This document shows, in pieces, positions 1 through 11,981 of a stretch of DNA of 64,000 nucleotides. The position numbers and the translations under genes were made by a program. How positions within the stretch are numbered: the stretch's first letter is position 1; the number at the start of each line of letters is the position of its first letter. The stretch comes from Biscogniauxia marginata (lineage: Eukaryota > Ascomycota > Sordariomycetes > Xylariales > Xylariaceae), in NCBI GenBank assembly GCA_022695795.1, contig MU404060.1, forward strand, positions 614,749 to 678,748. The letters run 5' to 3'. The notes beneath the pieces were generated by a model that ran no database searches, had not been told where the DNA came from, and was given only the letters and a program-made list of their open reading frames with translations.

Positions 1-93
1 GGATACTCCCCTTCCGCGATTCCCATTATTAGTGCTTGAAATTTTCCGTTTCATTCCCACCGAGCTTAACTAAAACTTGAGATAGACAACAGA

Positions 94-3000
94 ATGTCAC
101 CAGATCAGCCCGTATCCGAGCAGACCCAAAGCGAGGGAAAGAGGCTTTCAGGGGATCCGCTTCAGTCGGCCAATGAGGCCAGTGACAATCCGTCTGCCTC
201 AAGCCCTACGAGTGGGAGCCTTCCCAACGAAGTCCATATGGGCGGTCCCGAGATACAAACAGCTATACTAGTAGGGAATGATATGGATGATGGTAATGCT
301 TCATCTACTTCTAGCTTATCTGACGATGAGATCGACAACGCCAGCCGTTTGACAAAGGAGGAATTGTTCCAAGCTTATGTTCAGAAGTTGGAAAGAGAGC
401 AAGCCACTGTCGGTAAACGGGCAGAAAAGAAGGGACCCAAGTTGGTCGAGAGCTTCGTTGACTACGTACATGGCTTAGAGTCGCGCATCGAAGATCTAGA
501 ATCAAAGTTAAGATTGAAACAAAAGTCGAAGGACGACATGCAGAACTACAAAAAGGAACTTCCTCCCCCTGATGACGAATTCACTGTCAGATTTTTCCAC
601 ATGGCCGAAGAGGTTCTACCCAATGGTCGTTTCAAGTCGCAAGAAAGAATGGCCAATACCTTTCGATCAGTCGTCGCCCCTTCGCATTTCATCCGAATCT
701 TGTACCGCTGGAGAAGGAACCCGCCTATATCTCAACCGAAGAACGATGATCCACCTGATCCGTCGGATATCGAAGTCGTTGGAATTCGTATCCAGTCGAT
801 GGTCCTCGTCCAAATGTTATTCAACTCGAAGCAAGCCGGCTTGATGTTAGACGGCATAGTAGAATTATATCGTCCCTTCCGATTTATTATCCGTGATCTT
901 GCAGAAATTCAAAAGTGGCTTGCTCATTTAGAAGAAGTGTAAGAGTGAATTCTTTTCGAATTTTTTTTCCTCGAGTATCCTGAATGAATGTTACATAGGC
1001 ATGCGGCGGATGGTCTCAATCCTAAACCGACCGATGACAATGCTTCAAGTGAACATGACATCCAACAGCAAGGGAATGACTACATTAGGTTAGTACTCTC
1101 AACGACGGTGTTGACCAGTTCAGCAAGACTCTAACACATATACCCATTCTAAGGACCGAACATTTCGAGTCTCGGGCAGCCCTACCACATTTCCGGATAT
1201 TCTTGGAGTTTGTTGAAAGATACTTAGAGCCACAACTCAACATATATGCAGAAATCCAGGATGGAAGTTGCTCCAAGGTCTCATTTGAGAATCTGTGGAT
1301 GCTCTTCGAATACAACAGTACAATTTATTGCCCGGGAAAGCAAGAGAATCAAGAACTGAGAATTGATGAGCAGTCAGACCAGCCCGTTCTGACCTCCGAG
1401 AAGATATATTGGCCGCAAGCCTTCCGCGTCGTTAGGTGCACCGGAGGCGTCGGTATCGGGACAGCCTTCGGATCTCAATTCCACGATGACTGGCTTATGA
1501 AAGACATGAACTATCACCAGGGTCAGCAAGGCACAGCCCAAAATGGAGCGCCTATGAGTATCAGGGAGCGTTTCTCTCCGCTGGTAGTCTTCTGTTTCTA
1601 TGTCGAGTTTGATGCAAAGAAGTACGGACCTCAGCAAGATTTCTTCATTTTCAGACCGTTCGAAGGAGAAGTAGACATCACTAGTCTCGAAGCCTACCCA
1701 GTGCATTTTCATTCCCAGAAAGACAAAACCCTTCAAGGTCTTCTAGATCGGGGTCGGAAGTTCATAGAAATGACCGCAGTTTCGCACATGAATTATGAAG
1801 GGCTTACTGTTGGCGATGACAAAGAAGAGGTACGTAGCCCGTTTTCATTGGGAGAGTACCATGACGAGAAAATATGCGAAGAAATATTATTACGAGAGCA
1901 CCTTGCTAGGCTGGTGGCTCTTCAAGACATCATAACACTAATTCAACATAGATTATAAGCTCGGTCATTGTAGATAGGAAACTGGCCTTCCAGGAGAATG
2001 TGAGATCCATTCCAAGATTGGGTCCGATCAGCCGCCACATGCCGACCAGATTACAATTCATATTCCATGAAATCGCCATTCCACGTCGGTCCTGTGAACA
2101 TGGTGATCCTTGCTACCGCTGGTCGTGTATGGGCGATTTCATTAGCGAATGGCCCAACATTACCAAAATTAATCCAGTGCTAAAGAGGAACCTTTACGAG
2201 TACGAACCCAAAGAGAAGGACCCCAAATTAATCCGCGACGAGATGAAGAGGCATCTAGAAGCTATGGATTTCTTAATACTGCTACCAGGAGATGTAACAG
2301 CATACGCATTACGCAACCGCAAATGGGGTAGGATACATACCTCGTAACCGCATCTAACCCACCATTGCGACACACTAACAGGAGTTGATACAGTTAATCT
2401 GGACATCCGATTCCTCGAGCCTGTCGTGCATGATGCTGGTTGGAAAGATCTTGTTCTACCACGTGGGCACAAGGCAATAGTCCAAGCCATGGTCGAGAAT
2501 CACGCGGCTGGGACGCGTATCTCTAACGATAGTTCAAGCCAACGGTCCGAAGTCGATCTCGTTCGAGGAAAAGGCAAGTATCTTAGACTCGGGTGAATAT
2601 AAAAAAACGTTCTCACTAATATGGTTCCAGGGAAAGGCTGTATAATCCTAATTCAGTGCGTATTCACATGTTTCTTTTGTCCTCCATTTCTCTTGCTACC
2701 TTTAGGGGGGCAGTTGAAATGCCCTTGCCCCCCCCAAGGTCTACGGAAACAGCATAAATATTGCCAGGGGGAGTTGATCACTTTAATTTATTAGCTATTT
2801 CTATAGCATGGTTGACTTGAAAGCTTGGAACCCGTCCTCTGTCGCCTGTCCTATTGAGACCTGAGACCCCTGGACTTTGAACTCATTCGGGACGTCTCTA
2901 GAGTCTATGTCGTCGCGACCGGACTAGGACAGTGTACTTTATGAGGCGACTCCAAGGGAACATTTGCTAACTCTATTTCATGGATAGTGGTGCCCCAGGC

Positions 3001-4155
3001 GTTGGGAAAACTTCAACAGCTGGTGAGTACTGTTCAAGACACAGGACCGCGTGTGGTGCAACCATTCTGACTATTTCCAAAGAATGCGTCGCCGCGTACA
3101 CGAATCGACCGTTATTTCCCATTACTTGCGGAGATATCGGATACCAACCAGAACAAGTTGAGAAGAACCTCGAACGGCTCTTCAACCTTGCCCACAAATG
3201 GGGTTGCGTTCTCTTGCTTGACGAAGCTGATGTATTCTTAGCAAAGCGCAATAAGGAGGATGTCAAGCGCAACGGCCTGGTATCGGGTAAGTATATTGTC
3301 ATAACCTTATTCCGTTTTGATCCCTGCCGTTGTGTTCAATAGTCTTGACGAACCCTAGTATTTTTGCGGATCCTCGAGTATTACTCTGGCATTCTTTTCT
3401 TGACTACAAATCGTGTGGGCGCTATCGACGACGCCTTTCGGTCTCGTTTGCATCTGATACTATACTATCCGCAACTTGACAGAGACAAGACTCATAAAAT
3501 ATGGAAAATGAACATCAGGCGACTCAAGAACCTCAACGTGGAGCGCGAGAGACTCGGACGCCCACACGTTCTCTTTGACAAGAAGAAGATTCTTCAATAC
3601 GCAGATCTGAACTTTGAAGAGCTCCACTGGAATGGCAGGCAGATCCGCAACGCATTTCAGTCAGCGCTAGCTCTAGCCGACTTCGAGGTTCGAGATACGC
3701 CGGACAAGTCTCCAAACATATCCAGGAAGCATTTCCACACCATCGCAGAGGCGTCACAAGAGTTTGACCGCTATCTACACGTGACGCATGGCGCTGACGA
3801 GGATAAGATTGCGCAACAGGACAAGACGCGAGGGGCCTACAGGCAGACGGAGGCGAAGAAACTCAAACTAATACAGTCTTCAGATGATTCCGACAGCTCT
3901 TCAAACTCAAGTGATGGTCACGAGGCATCCGAATCTGAGACCAGGTCTGATGACTCTGGGTCCGACGCCAGGAGGTCGGCCCGCAAGAAGGAGAAGAAGC
4001 GGAAGTCTAAGAAGCACTCATCGAAGAAAGAGCAGAAGAGGGAAGAGTCTCAGACCAGGAAGAAGAAAGGCAAAGGCAAGGAGAAGGAGAAGGCGAAGGC
4101 GAAGGCCAAGAATGAAGCCAGCGGTAGCGATACTGATTCGGACACGGAAGATTGA
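94..4155 (+). CDS. AAA+ ATPase with DUF7025 domain, nine exons
   Basis: Predicted AAA-family ATPase of the fungal DUF7025 type; biological role unknown. Exons: 94-938, 999-1088, 1154-1829, 1952-2327, 2382-2573, 2631-2655, 2988-3022, 3083-3286 and 3359-4155, giving 1079 residues with all phases consistent. The N-terminus is Ser/Asp-rich, followed by a probable coiled coil (about 86-160). A DUF7025-like region lies around 340-490, including the stretch EVDITSLEAYPVHFH. The ATPase core has Walker A GAPGVGKT (Lys742), Walker B LLLDEADVF (Asp793, Glu794) and a sensor-1 like FLTTNR. The tail is a Lys/Glu/Ser low-complexity segment ending SDTDSDTED, perhaps a nuclear or nucleic-acid-binding tail (inference). 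The 2574-2630 intron starts with GC, not GT, and exon 6 is only 25 bases. The 332-base intron 2656-2987 sits just before Walker A. It has a clean CTAAC branch point near 2966. The final structure is inferred without transcript data. Confidence 0.85.
2574..2630 (+). other. GC-AG intron in the AAA ATPase gene
   Basis: The donor reads AAG|GCAAGT, the known consensus of the minority GC-AG class, and the acceptor is TTCCAG with branch-like CTAAT upstream. Joining 2573 to 2631 restores the family-typical stretch VRGKGKGCIILIH. The frame does not read on through the unspliced sequence into the P-loop. Confidence 0.7.
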
Positions 4156-5260
4156 AATACGAATAGAGGCAGGGCACGGGACATCAAACTGTGTAAGTAG
4201 AGCCATACAAAGACTGCAACCTGCATGGACAGGTTTCCAATATATGCAATGATCAGTGCAGATAATTGCCAAAACATTGGTATCGTGACTACAACTAAAA
4301 CAGGCCAAGACTTATCGTGACAGTTGAGAATGAAGAACATCCGGTCTTAGATAATATGTCGAGCAACGTGGCTGTACATGAAAAAGAGAGGTTTCACATG
4401 CCTATTAGACACTTGGGCGGGATAAATTGGGAACATGGCGTAGATCAACCGGCCTAGGCCTTGATTTTTGGCCCTTGCGGATATGGGGTAGCAAAGTACC
4501 TCCCCACCCAATCTATCGCTGCAGGTAGTTACCAGGTACGTATGTATGTAAAGGTAGGTAGCGGGTACATATATACCTCATACAGGTTTTTATATTTTTA
4601 TAGATACCTATGTACCTAAGTAGGTACCTACATAAGGTAGGCCACGGCTAGCCGAATATGTGCAGCGGGACGGAGTTTTGTTGGCGGTGAATGTTTTACC
4701 CCGATGGGGTTAGCGCAGCGCCGAATGGACCAGTCGGCAAACAGCGGGCGTCGGCGGGAATTGGGAGGCTACTTAGTGGCCGATCCGGGGTAGCTTGCAC
4801 GCTAAATATAGAGGATTCCTCATCCCGCCTCGAAATGACGAGCTCCGAGACAAACTCTCTGATGACAAAACACCAGCTTCGCTTCGTCACCGTTCCATTG
4901 AATGCCGTGCTCCGGAATCACTATTACCTAAGTAACCGTATGTCATATATAAGAAACATGCGAGCGTACTCCTTGACTGATTTCTTGACCTAGCGTTCTT
5001 CTCTCGTCTACGGCCATACTTCTTCCTCTTCTGTTCCCTCACCTCCTTAGACATAGCCCACCTAACAACTCTGGTTGATTCCCGCGTCGGATCACCCTGA
5101 CCGACTCACACATAGACAGATTAGAAGATAGAGAACACCACACTTGGGTCTCAATATCTAAGAGAGCGACAAGGCCAACCGTCGCTGCTGCAAATTATTA
5201 TACGTAATAAATACCCCTTCAGTTGCCGACTTAGCAGTGACACCAGCCGGACAAACAACC
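4156..5260. other. Intergenic region and promoter of cystathionine gamma-lyase
   Basis: No convincing gene. The stretch 4526-4645 is packed with TAGG/ACCT tetranucleotide repeats. A pyrimidine-rich tract at about 4993-5050 (CTTCTTCTCTC-like) is typical of fungal core promoters and 5' leaders, and lies 210-270 bases before the downstream ATG. Confidence 0.5.
4526..4645. repeat. TACCTAGGTA-type tetranucleotide repeat cluster
   Basis: Repeated TAGGTA/TACCTA units in both orientations, several joined into GTACCTAC or TAGGTACCTA palindromes. The same motif family recurs in most intergenic gaps of this window and is absent from coding exons except for isolated hits. Confidence 0.7.
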
Positions 5261-6547
5261 ATGACTGTTCCCATCAACCACCCCGTTGAGACCCCTCAAC
5301 GGCCGCCCTCGCCAATCTACGGCTTCGGCACTCTGGCAGTCCACGCCGGTGCGCCTCACGATCCTACGACGGGCGCCGTCATTGAACCCATATCCTTGTC
5401 AACGACCTTCGAGCAGACTGCCGTTGGCCGACCTGTCGGAGCATATGAGTACTCCCGAAGCTCAAATCCGAATCGAGATAACTTCGAGCAGGCGGTTGCC
5501 GCCCTGGAGCATGCAAAGTATGCCCTCGCATTTGGCAGCGGGAGTGCTGCCACCGCCACGATTCTCCAGAGCTTGGCTTCTGGCTCCCATGTCATCAGCG
5601 TGAGCGATGTCTACGGCGGAACGCATCGATACTTCACCCGCGTCGCCAAGGCGCATGGTGTAACCGTCACATTCACTCCGCAGATCGAGGTTGACATCGC
5701 GGAGCACATTAGGGACAACACTAAGCTCGTTTGGATTGAATCACCTAGCAACCCTACGCTGAGGCTCGTCGACATCCGTGCAGTTGCTTCCGCGGCACAT
5801 TCCCGGGGTGTCCAAGTCGTCGTCGACAACACCTTTTTGAGTCCATATGTCCAGAATCCGCTAGACCACGGCGCGGACATCGTTGTTCACAGCGTAACGA
5901 AGTATATCAATGGTCATAGTGACGTCGTCATGGGGTTGGCGGCTTTTAACTCCGACGAGCTGCGGGACCGTCTATCGTTCTTGCAGAATGCGGGAGGCGC
6001 AGTTCCATCGGCCTTTGACTGCTGGCTAGCCCACAGAGGAGTCAAGACCCTCCATCTCCGCGTCCGGCAGTCCAGCATAAACGCTACTGCAGTTGCCACG
6101 GCCCTGGAAGCCAGTCCCCACGTCATCGCCGTGAACTACCCCGGCCTGGACTCCCACCCCCATCGCGACATCGCCCGGCGGCAGCACCGGGACGGGATGG
6201 GCGGCGGAATGCTCTCGTTCCGCATCCGGGGTGGCCGCGCCGCGGCGGAGCGGTTCTGCCAGCTGACCAAGATATACACCCTGGCCGAGAGTCTGGGCGG
6301 TATCGAGAGCCTGGTCGAATTGCCCAGCGCCATGACCCACGCCGGCATACCGAGGGACCAGCGCGAGGCCGTCGGCGTGTTCGACGACCTTGTGCGCATA
6401 AGCAGCGGCATCGAGGAGGCGGAGGACCTGGTCCGAGACGTCCAGCAGGCGCTAGAGAAGGCGGTCCTGGAAGGGGATGAAGAAACGGCGCCGGCGTCCA
6501 CCAATGGGACTAACGGCAAAGGTGTAAACGGGCATGCGCAAGAATAA
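5261..6547 (+). CDS. CYS3: Cystathionine gamma-lyase
   Basis: PLP enzyme of reverse transsulfuration, cleaving cystathionine to cysteine, 2-oxobutyrate and ammonia in the cytosol. Single exon of 428 residues, the usual length. Fold-type I Cys/Met-metabolism signatures run in order: TFEQTAVG, the glycine-rich GSGSAATA loop that holds the cofactor phosphate, YGGTHRYF, VVDNTFLSPY with the aspartate that contacts the pyridine nitrogen, and SVTKYINGHSD with the PLP-binding lysine (Lys214). The substrate region LAESLGGIESL and the C-terminal RISSGIE also match. I chose ATG 5261; the in-frame GTG at 5237 is not a plausible start. The C-terminus carries a short Asn/Gly/Thr extension (NGTNGKGVNGHAQE). 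A cystathionine gamma-synthase is a homologous alternative, but the overall motif pattern fits the lyase best. Confidence 0.9.
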   Translation: MTVPINHPVETPQRPPSPIYGFGTLAVHAGAPHDPTTGAVIEPISLSTTFEQTAVGRPVGAYEYSRSSNPNRDNFEQAVAALEHAKYALAFGSGSAATATILQSLASGSHVISVSDVYGGTHRYFTRVAKAHGVTVTFTPQIEVDIAEHIRDNTKLVWIESPSNPTLRLVDIRAVASAAHSRGVQVVVDNTFLSPYVQNPLDHGADIVVHSVTKYINGHSDVVMGLAAFNSDELRDRLSFLQNAGGAVPSAFDCWLAHRGVKTLHLRVRQSSINATAVATALEASPHVIAVNYPGLDSHPHRDIARRQHRDGMGGGMLSFRIRGGRAAAERFCQLTKIYTLAESLGGIESLVELPSAMTHAGIPRDQREAVGVFDDLVRISSGIEEAEDLVRDVQQALEKAVLEGDEETAPASTNGTNGKGVNGHAQE

Positions 6548-7534
6548 CCAAAAAAAACCAACAAAAAATAAAAATAAAAGGACAGGCATGGAGTGGATAT
6601 GAGAAACCGCCAATAACACGCGTAACGACGGCGTGGAAGCTCTTCATTCAACATTATCACTCTCAATACGGTCACGGAGTTCGGGTCTTTTAAAACCATT
6701 TCTTTAGGGGGTTTGGGGGGGAGGGTTCACTCAGCGTAGCATTAACATAGAAGATAGAATAAGCAAAAAAAAAAGATATAAATAGGAATAAGGGCAGGGT
6801 TACCTTGGGGAATAAAGTTTCCGTTGCTCTTGTAACTAGGTATCTCATTACTATATTAGTATCTGGGTCTTACCTAAGTAAACATGATCCATTATGTCGG
6901 TTACGGCCGGGTTTGCACCCTCGTTTTGGTGAACTGGTGGAATACGTATAGGGGGAGACAAAATAAGTACAGCATCCCTCGTCATTCTCGTAATTTGAGA
7001 TGCCTTGGCTCTTCACTGCTATTGATAGTCGGATTAATATTTTACCACCCCTATCCCCCCCTTTTTTTCCCCCATCCCTTTTTATGAGTACTAGTAGAGG
7101 GATAAAATATAGTTGATTTGATGATATAATATGCATGTAATATTTTGCTACCAAGACACATAATTTTAACCTGGCCGGATCAATCTGTTAAGAAGGTTGA
7201 TCAACTCGTATTGATATGCCTATCCGTCTTGATCATCTTGAAATCTGTAGCACGCGCACTCAGGCATCATATTCAAGGGGGGGAATGATAATTCTAGGAG
7301 AGTTGGTCACGAAACCGCCCACCCCCTTTTTTTGTCAGGACTACATGTCTGTTGTGTCGAGTATCTTCGTTGCAACATAAGTAGGTATCTATTCCGATCA
7401 TGTACCCCCAGGCACTTGTAGCCATGCATAGTTCTGTCCCTCACAACGATCTGAATGCCACAAATCTAATGTCAATATAGCTTTTTTAGAAAGCAACGAA
7501 TCTTGCAGCTTATTTACTTCTAGGCCTCTTCCAT
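6548..7534. other. Convergent intergenic region
   Basis: 3' flanks of cystathionine gamma-lyase (+) and the F-box gene (-). It contains A-rich and T/C-rich homopolymer tracts (about 6550-6580, 6763-6775 and 7045-7085), consistent with polyadenylation zones on each side. No gene seen. Confidence 0.5.
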
Positions 7535-9303
7535 CTAACCACCTAGATCCAGATTTTGGTCAGTCCCAAGAGCGATGGCAACAACCTCGTCGAGCGTCAT
7601 AGGGGCGGTTGCCATGGGATCTTCGTCTTCGTCTTCATCTTCACCCATAAGATCTATAGGCCCAGGATTAGCTTGGAAATGAACTGGCTGTTCGGTCATG
7701 CAGAGGAAATAACGCGGCTGACTGACTGTATACAGATCGACAAAAACTCATTCTCAAGTAAAAGGCAATCCCACATACCGTTCTCTTCATCGTCATCGTC
7801 ATCATCTTCGTTGATATCTTCGTCTTCATCCTCATCTTCATCGTCATCGTCCGTCGCCGGGTCCTCCGGCCAGTGGACGGTTAGCGAATCAACGAAATCC
7901 TTCAGCGCATGGCTCAAGTCGCTACCCGTCCACTCCTTGACATACGGGTTGGCGACACCTGTAGGATCGAAACCGACTGGACATTTATGGGATGACCCAT
8001 TATGCTGTTGGCTTACGTATGAGAACTTGATGTTAGTAAGTCCGAGGCCGAGTTTTGCCATTTGGTTGCATAGTTTAGCCCAAAGATTGATTTTATCCTG
8101 GTACTCATGCACCAGATCAATTAGGGACACTTTGTGCAGGCTAATGCTACGCAGGGTCGACTTGTACTTCCTGTACAGATTGAGTAGCACTTCAGGCTCG
8201 ATATTCGCCGTCCCAATCTCTAAGTGCTCCAGGCTACATAATTCGAGCGGTGGTGGTACCGTGGGAAGTTTGGAGGGGTCAATATGTGAATCGATCGCCA
8301 GTATGGACGCCGAAGCACCTGTCGTTGAAGCACGTGAGCTGTAAGGCTTCTCAGAGAGCCATCTCAGAAGTGAATCGACAGCGTGATTATTGTAGCCATC
8401 AAAATTCAGACGCAAATGCTTAAGCGACGGTGTCCTAAGGAGAAACTTGGATAGAAGAAACATGGGGTAACTCTTGGCACTGGTCTCGGTGTAGGCAACC
8501 ATGATGTCGGGGTACGTGGAATTAACTACGACGAACAGAGCCTTGAGGTCGGCAAGGACAGGGAAGATCTTCGGTTCAAGATGACGGGGTATGCTGAACG
8601 CTCGGTCAGGAAGATAGCAGTGGCGAAGGATCACCTCAAGCCGACTAGGGGCAGGTTGGGCATCCCTTGCGTTTCCCAAAGCCCTCAAGATTGCCAGGAA
8701 TACATGACAAATATATTTAGAGTCATCTCTCTCGAGACCAGAAGTTGTCGTGAGGTTTGGCCGCTCGAGTATAGCGGATGTATCGGCTAGGAATGTCGGG
8801 GTGCCGTAGCTATGCCAGCTTGTGTCCTCACGGTACCGGCCCCCAGAGTTGAAATCGCGCAGTCCAACGGTCTCGAGCTTGGGCAGATTCTTGAGAGCCT
8901 CGGTGAGAAGCTCAACGTCTTGACCGGTATTAGTGAGTTCTAGATGCCTAAAGTAGTGTTCGCGGAATATATTCTGCGAAAGAGCCCTGTCGATCGTCAA
9001 GGTGGGGCTGGGGAAGATGGGGTTGCCCAAGGCATTGCGGACAGGTCGTTCCAGGTGTATGATGAGATAAGTCACACTGGAGGCAAAGCGGGACTTGGAG
9101 ATGGCGATGAGGGCGTTGAGGCTAAACTCGGTGATGGAGAACTGTCTCTTGGAAAAGAACTCCTTTGCAAACGACTTGAACAGGGACGCCTCGATGTGCT
9201 TGCAGGAAGTACGAAGACGGCCGTAGTCCTCGGTGGTCAGGTAAGAGGTGATCTGCAGCAACACCTCGAGCGGCATGCTCAAGAGAGATGATGTTGACTT
9301 CAT
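7535..9303 (-). CDS. F-box domain protein
   Basis: Likely substrate adaptor of an SCF-type ubiquitin ligase (inferred from the F-box). Exons on the minus strand are 9303-7779 and 7653-7535, giving 547 residues. The F-box lies at residues 8-50, LSMPLEVLLQITSYL followed by LRTSCKHIEASL. Behind it is a leucine-rich, LRR-like scaffold with lines such as LPKLETVGLRDF and SLKHLRLNFDG. The C-terminus is strongly acidic (runs of Asp/Glu). The start is ATG 9303; an upstream TTG in frame is unlikely. Reading straight on would end at 7696, but a donor GTATGT at 7778, a GCTAAT branch and a CTATAG acceptor at 7654 define a 125-base intron. Splicing continues the acidic tract and ends in MTLDEVVAIALG, which looks like real protein. 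Substrate unknown. Confidence 0.75.
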
Positions 9304-10021
9304 CTCGGGCAAAGAGCGTGAACAAGCAACACCCAGTCGATGAATGTTTTAATCCACTGATATGTAAGTATGCGCTGCCGAGGGATGAGATGTGCTCTTG
9401 GTAGCTGTGGGAAGTTTGATTCGGGAGCGCGATGACGGGAATGGGGAATGTGGTTTAAGCGGTAGCTTTTATGTACGTAAGTAATGCGACCTAACTGCTT
9501 GTACCTAGGTACCTAACAGGTAGGTGAGGTCACGCCTGTACCGTGTCTAGGCTGCTGTGTCTAGGCAACTATCTATAGTGGAGTGCTTGTACAACGCCAA
9601 GACCATATCCCGTTCGGGTTTCTTTTTCTTTTTCTTTCGCAAACTCAGGTTAGTTACTAACTACCTAATGTACTACCTACTACCTCCAATTTACCTACCT
9701 AAAGGTACTACGCAAAGTGCATACTTGCCTGCCCAGCTACTTACATGTATGTACATTTGATGTATGTAGACTAGCAACAAACGAAACAAGTATTTAAGAT
9801 AGACAAGCTAATTGAATCCAAGTATTCTTTCCTACCAATAGCGTATTGATGCTACCTAGTTACCCAAGTGTCAGCTACCCCTTATCCAAAGTTATTCAGA
9901 GTACCTAATCACCACTTCCTGCTTCACCTGCCTACACTCATAAGGTAGGACATCATGTGCTGTACATGTATTTTATAACTAGGTACTAACCCCTCAAACA
10001 GGTAGACATCATCAACATTTT
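9304..10021. other. Intergenic region with tetranucleotide repeats
   Basis: Promoter side of the F-box gene and 3' side of the permease gene. Rich in TACCTAGGTA-type units at about 9475-9530, 9655-9760 and 9955-10010. No gene seen. Confidence 0.5.
9473..9760. repeat. TACCTAGGTA-type repeat cluster
   Basis: Multiple ACCTAGGTACCTA, CTACCTACTACCT and ATGTATGTACAT units in mixed orientations, the same family as at 4526-4645. Confidence 0.6.
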
Positions 10022-11981
10022 TTATATTGCCTTACGATGGCGGTCCTCATCCTCAAATTTGTTACCTACCACCGCCTCCTCGTCAAACTCCTGTTGACTG
10101 CTATTGTCATCGTAGGCAAGCCTGACCTCGTCGATTTGGTCGCCCACTTCCATCCATGTATCGCTGCAGGCTGGGACGGGGAAGAGCCTGCAAAGCCCCC
10201 AGTACATGGCCGCTGCGACAATAAACCCGCAGAAGAAGTTGAAGTTGTAAATGTACGTGGCCCCGATTGGTACGTTGCCCCCGTTTACCGCTCCGGCGAA
10301 ACCAACTACATTGATGAGGATGCCGCCGATATAAGCTGCATACGCCCGCCAGTGGACACCGAACGTGAAATAGTAAGGACCGCTCTTGCGAGCATCGTAT
10401 AGCTCCTTGACCTCCAAGTAGCCTTTGCGCACCAAGTAGTAGTCGCTGCACATGACACCGGCGATTGAACTCAGAAACACAGAATACGATGAAAGGTACG
10501 TTGTGAACTGGTTCGAGGAGGTGAGCAACGTATACGGGCACATTGCTAGGCCGACGATGGCGCATATGTATCCTCCACGCCGGATGTTGATGAACCGTGG
10601 CAAGAGTGCCGTCATATCAGTACCGGCCGAGACCGAGTTGGCCGCGATGTTTGTTCCGAGCTGAGCCAGTGCGAAGGCCAAAGCAATCATAAACACACCA
10701 AATCTCTGAGCAGACCCGCCATCATCAATGAACTTCTCGAGAAGGTCAAGAGGGTCCCAGATTGGCTCAGTTCCGGGGTAAATGATGACCGAACTTGATG
10801 ATACGAAAATGCCAATGAACGAGGTGACAGCGAAACCGATGGGGATAGTGAAGAGTTGAGACCAAAACGCGTCACGGGGCTTGCCGGCGAAACGCGAAAA
10901 ATCAGGGTCGTTCACAATTAATGTCGCGAAGTTGGCGATGGAACTCATGACACCCTTGATGAATTCCCAGGCGAGGTCGCTACCTTGGATTGAAGCAGGC
11001 TGTCTTATAATGGGACCAGCACCGCCTGCGCGAACGAGAGCCCATATGAAGAAGGCAATGGCTGCGCATGGCACGAAATAGGCTTTCACAGTGAAAAGGT
11101 GTCGGATCTTGTGAACAGGAAACCAGATCGCCGGCAATGAGCATAACCAGAAAAGGAAGAAAGAGACGTAGTCAGCGGTTGAGGTCCCCGAGTCTTCGGG
11201 GAACGTATTTGGGATAGTCTCACGGTCCTAACAGTATGGCGTATTAGCTTGCCCGGCTTTCGGTGGTATCAACCAAACTAAACTCACCCAACTAAGCCAT
11301 ATGGATCGGATCATCAGATATACACAATGACCCCCGATATACGACTGAACTCCATACTACAACATCAAAAGTTAGCAATTCCGAATTCGATTATAGGAGA
11401 TTTCAAGGAAAGAGGGATGACTTGGGTTTCTTTTTGGATCCAATTATCGAGAGTACGACTGAAACTTCCGAAATAAAGCAATGAAAGGCTTCACTTACCC
11501 AAATGCAGGCCATTGCGGCGCGGTTGAAAACTGGCCACAAACTACCCCAAATTCCAAAACTCGCTCTGTTGACAACAGGAAATCCGATGTGGTAAGTAGC
11601 GCCGATTCGACCGGTGGCGCAGATGAAGACACCTGCGATGGCATATCCGATCCAAACACACAACCAAGACTGCCACCATGATAGGCCGGCCACGATCATG
11701 GACGAACTGATCATCCAGGTGTTAATGTTGAAGGAATCGGCAATCCAGAAGCCGACAAAGTTCCATGGACCCCACTGGCGACGTTCATGTTCGACAGGTT
11801 TGAGATCATAGTTTGTTAGCTACGACAGTCAGCAAAGAATCTCTTCGTTGCCGGGCGCGGGCCGCGGCGACCGGTGACGCAGCCTCACCATCAATTGAGC
11901 GGTCGTCAAGCCCTGCTCCTCATTGTCAACGGCCAATCTATCAGCCCACAGACTGAGCTTGGAATCGTAGAGTCTCGCCAT
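10022..11981 (-). CDS. NCS1-family nucleobase/allantoin-type permease
   Basis: Plasma-membrane proton symporter of the nucleobase:cation symporter-1 family (Fur/Dal type: uracil, uridine, allantoin or similar). Exons on the minus strand are 11981-11889, 11819-11499, 11356-11288 and 11227-10022, all in phase 0, giving 562 residues, normal for the family. About twelve hydrophobic segments are visible. Family landmarks are DSFNINTW in the first helix, GATYHIGFPVVNRASFG, YGVQSYIGG, NDPDFSRFAGKPRDAFWSQ, ANSVSAGTDMTALLP, CSDYYLVRKG and YNFNFFCGF. The N-terminus (ATG 11981) follows an in-frame upstream TGA. The cytoplasmic tail is acidic and could carry trafficking signals (inference). Substrate cannot be told from sequence alone. 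Confidence 0.85.

Noticed and set aside
2656..2704. Shorter alternative intron ending at TTTAG 2704
   Set aside because: The sequence after it breaks the frame, whereas the acceptor at 2987 restores HGAPGVGKT exactly.
5237..5260. GTG start eight codons upstream for cystathionine gamma-lyase
   Set aside because: Nuclear genes start at ATG; the ATG at 5261 fits the family N-terminus.
6136..6699. 187-residue open frame on the minus strand
   Set aside because: Antisense to the GC-rich end of cystathionine gamma-lyase, extended into its 3' flank.
7556..8344. 262-residue open frame on the plus strand
   Set aside because: Antisense to the F-box gene; the serine run is the complement of its Asp/Glu tract.
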